In this document: in pieces, positions 61,495 to 64,000 of the stretch
How positions within the stretch are numbered: position 1 is the stretch's first letter
How the letters are laid out: each line of letters begins with the position of its first letter
Assembly (NCBI GenBank): GCA_933228895.1
Contig: OW121847.1
Coordinates: 79,463,656 to 79,527,655, forward strand
Reading direction: 5' to 3'
Source: Platycnemis pennipes
Lineage: Eukaryota > Arthropoda > Insecta > Odonata > Platycnemididae
DNA: 64,000 bases
Made by a program: the position numbers and the translations under genes
The notes under the pieces: model-generated
The model's input: the letters and a program-made list of their open reading frames with translations, nothing else
What the model was told of the DNA's origin: nothing
Database searches by the model: none

Positions 61495-61960
61495 GACGTG
61501 AAACGCGCAGGTGATCTCACGGGCCGTCCGTAAACAGCGGAAAAAAAAGAAATAGCATTGGGAAAGCACCCACGCGGGAAGAAGGGGATGAATTGACACG
61601 GAGACGCAATTAGGGAGAGTGAACCAGGTACAGGGAAGAAAGCGCGCAAAAAAATACCGGCGCACGGGAATGAGAGTGAGTCGAGAATGAAAAGAGGGAA
61701 GGAAGAGAGAGAGAGAGAGAGAGATGGATAGAGAAGGAGAAAGGGGGAAGCAGAGCAACATTTCGGAGGATGAAAGTTTCCAGCAAGAAATCTATTCTTA
61801 TAATGCGGGCGGAATGAAATGGAGAGTGATTGAATGGACGGCAAGATGGAGTACATCAAAACAATGCATCGGAAAAAAAGAAAGAGAGGGAATGGATCAC
61901 GGAAAGACATGGAAGAATCAACGGGAAAAAATGAGAGAAAGAAAAATGCCACGCCGAAAA
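61495..61960. other. Purine-skewed island
   Basis: G/A-rich plus strand with an (AG)n tract at about 61703-61725. The 166-codon minus frame (61485-61985) is Phe/Ser/Leu/Pro-rich, as expected from the pyrimidine strand, and has no domain. Confidence 0.55.
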
Positions 61961-62699
61961 AGTTTGTAGAAAAATTCTTTTTCAACGATACTTGGAAGCA
62001 TCGATGCAGAAGATTCTTAAAATCGACTCAGTCCAATCGGAAACAAGAGAGGGTAAAAGCGCAGCAAAAGCTTTCGAGTTAATTGAGATGAAATGACAAC
62101 TTGTGACGAAACACATTAAGCGGATTTGAGCTCTACGTAACCTTCAAGGAACAAGAACACGGCAAGGATATGTTAATACGCCGGCTTTGCGATTACGTTC
62201 GTACTGGTGGGTCAATAAATGAAATCTAAAGACAGAAAAAGTAAATTGAAAGCCCAGAAGGTATTATGATTGTAGTATTTACTGAGATTAATTTATTTTT
62301 AATTGCTGAATGGTCCCGTTGAATTACAACGTGAGGGAAAAATTTAATAATTACCAATTGTATTAAGAAATTTTAACATTTACCATGAAGGGGCGAAAAC
62401 AAACTTGTGTTATGGAGTTAGCTATGGCTCCAAGTCACTATCAGAACCATATATACAATTTAAACCAATGTAACTATACGATTAATGCCTGGACTCACCT
62501 GGGACTTTACGATAAACATAATTTTATTTATAAACTTTTTTTGAAAAATTTTGGAAATGCTAACACCCACCTTTTCGGCAATAAATGTTTTCTCTGGCCT
62601 TTAATGTATGTTATGTTTGTCTCAATTCTACAACTTCATGACAATGGCGTCAATGGATATGTTATGCAATAATGCATTTTATTCCAATTAGAGTAAATT
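61961..62699. other. Nothing recognised
   Basis: AT-rich. One 95-codon plus frame at 62385-62672 without motif. Confidence 0.55.
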
Positions 62700-63770
62700 C
62701 TTTTCTTATTACCTAGTATACATTTAGCCTACTTAAACCAGGTACTTGTCGCTCGGTTGCATATATTTGCACCTTCTACTGAATATTTGACGTATAAGCA
62801 TTTTTCAGTATACTTTTAGTTTACCCGAATGCAAATCTACTTGATCTGGGAGTAGCGCGGAAAGTAAGTCCGTATGATTTTTCCGAATGAAATGGCCGAT
62901 CTAGATTCAAGAATTAGCTGCGATACCTCTTTTAGTACCTTTCAATATCTTAGAGAAAATTCTATTCTTATTACCTATTACAGTTTTAGCCTACTTCAAC
63001 CAGGCAATTGTCGCTCGGTTGCGTATATTCACACCTTCTACTGTATATTTGACCTATAACTATGTTACAATTTTTTTCATGTTGCTACTCTTATTTTTGA
63101 TTAGACTTCATTTAAGTTTCTTATCATATAAATCCATAAAATATTCACCTTTTGAACCCCACAGAAACTTTCACTTAAATGCGGGTTTTACCGAGCAAAG
63201 CTATTTGATCAGGGAGTAGCACGAAAAGTAAGTCCGTATGATTTTTCCGAATGAAATGGCGGATATAGATTCAAGAATCAGCTGCGATACCCTTTTTAGT
63301 ACCTTTCAATATCTTCACGAAAAGAACAATGCTGTTTACGGCATCGCTTTTGCACGAACGTTTTTTAGCATCCTTGCAATGGAATCAATGAACATCCCAC
63401 GGATACGTAATGACACATTGTGCTCCATTGTGATTTGAATTTTATACCATGATTTTTGTTAAACTAAATCAAATCTTCATCGACGACGATTTCAAAAGCG
63501 TTCAATCTCTACTTTTCATGTCCAAGGTTAGTTCAAATGCACAAACCAGTAAAGAAAAAAAACTATCACAACTTGAACACTGCTGAAGCATTCATTTAAA
63601 TACTCTTAATTTTAACCGAATGCAAACCTTCTAAATCCGTGAGTAGCGCTAGCAGTCAGCACGTACCTTTGTGCGGAAAAATATGGCTGACCTTGCTTAA
63701 CGAGTAGCATACAATGCCTTCAGTACCTTCATATATCCTCGCGAAAAGCACAATTCTGTTTACGCCATCC
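62700..63770. repeat. Interleaved repeat cluster (units A and B)
   Basis: Unit A (about 95 bp, CTTATTACCTA, then TTTAGCCTACTT and TTGTCGCTCGGTTGC) occurs at 62700-62800 and 62965-63060, period 262. Unit B (CCGAATGCAAA, then GAGTAGCGCGGAAAGTAAGT and CCGTATGATTTTTCCGAATG) occurs at 62821-62955, 63186-63335 and, more diverged, 63611-63770, periods 364 and 427. All are in the same orientation in the order A-B-A-B-B. The second and third B units share an extra 3' part (CTGTTTACGGCATC / CTGTTTACGCCATC) where the first B runs into A. Class unknown. Confidence 0.75.
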
Positions 63771-64000
63771 CTCTGTGACGAACTGTTTAAACATCAGCGA
63801 TGTTTTCATTTCGGAGACGACAATGGCGAAGGCCTTAGCAAGGCTCGGAAAAGAACCGAAAAAAACATTAAATATCAACGTAAATTGCACATTGCCCGGA
63901 AACCTCGAGGATAAAGTGTAAATCGGTTGAAAGAGTATGAAAGTTTAAACATTTTCACATTAAATAGAGAAAAAATGAAAGAAATCGATAAATATATAGT

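Noticed and set aside
61485..61985. 166-codon minus-strand frame with hydrophobic segments
   Set aside because: The apparent membrane segments come from (CT)n-like sequence translated as Leu/Ser/Phe. No domain.
62700..63770. CRISPR-like array
   Set aside because: Repeats are about 95-170 bp, unequally spaced and diverged, in a eukaryotic context. They do not have the short identical repeats and uniform spacers of CRISPR.
1..64000. Integrated virus or bacterial insert
   Set aside because: I looked for capsid, polymerase or operon-like coding runs on both strands. The only polymerase-like pieces are the LINE C-termini, and no dense coding or prokaryotic ribosome-binding pattern is present.

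Overview
The window looks like non-coding, repeat-rich nuclear DNA of an arthropod, most likely an insect. The background is AT-rich. There are no long introns with conserved exons that I can recognise, no operon-like gene packing, and several kinds of decayed eukaryotic transposons. I could not name the species. I found no protein-coding host gene with recognisable homology. The many 60-200 codon open frames mostly sit in GC-richer, strand-skewed blocks where several frames are open at once, so I treat them as chance. Two cysteine-rich minus-strand frames near the left end (1285-1605 and 2195-2449) are the only small-gene candidates I kept, at low confidence.

What can be supported is mobile DNA of at least six classes. 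(1) Non-LTR retrotransposon remains: a dispersed 3'-end family at 173-243(-), 3462-3838(+), 18278-18465(+), 26246-26557(+), 26700-26764(+) and 29407-29480(-), plus a separate decayed reverse-transcriptase C-terminus at 27060-27585(+). (2) A 4978-bp hAT structure at 34295-39272 with a perfect 8-bp target duplication, a frameshifted and truncated BED-finger transposase, and an unexpected third terminal repeat inside it. (3) A 442-bp non-autonomous hAT element at 48916-49357, also with a perfect 8-bp duplication. (4) A Helitron at 45550-46681(-) with a 5' TC end, a 3' hairpin, a decayed Pif1-type helicase and a 246-bp tandem array rich in TATCGATA. (5) A Tc1/mariner-IS630-type (DDE_3) transposase pseudogene at 51575-52440(-). 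(6) Short inverted-repeat elements: a PIF/Harbinger-like 230-bp MITE at 26794-27023 and a foldback element at 16045-16290. There are also tRNA-derived SINEs: two copies of one family at 37711-37965 and 59193-59495, the latter with a 13-bp target duplication, and five further tRNA-like heads on the minus strand.

Between these lie about seventeen blocks of 200-1100 bp that are strongly pyrimidine- or purine-biased on one strand, richer in GC and CpG than their surroundings, and spaced every few kilobases (for example 3839-4270, 5981-7120, 21530-21930, 43490-44050, 57240-57790, 60005-60640). The remaining stretches are AT-rich and I see nothing in them beyond microsatellites and small palindromes.

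The elements document nested and sequential transposition rather than a cooperating gene set. The most unusual structures are the three-ended hAT composite, the Helitron whose 5' part is a TATCGATA array, the strand-skewed islands, and the interleaved repeat cluster at 62700-63770.
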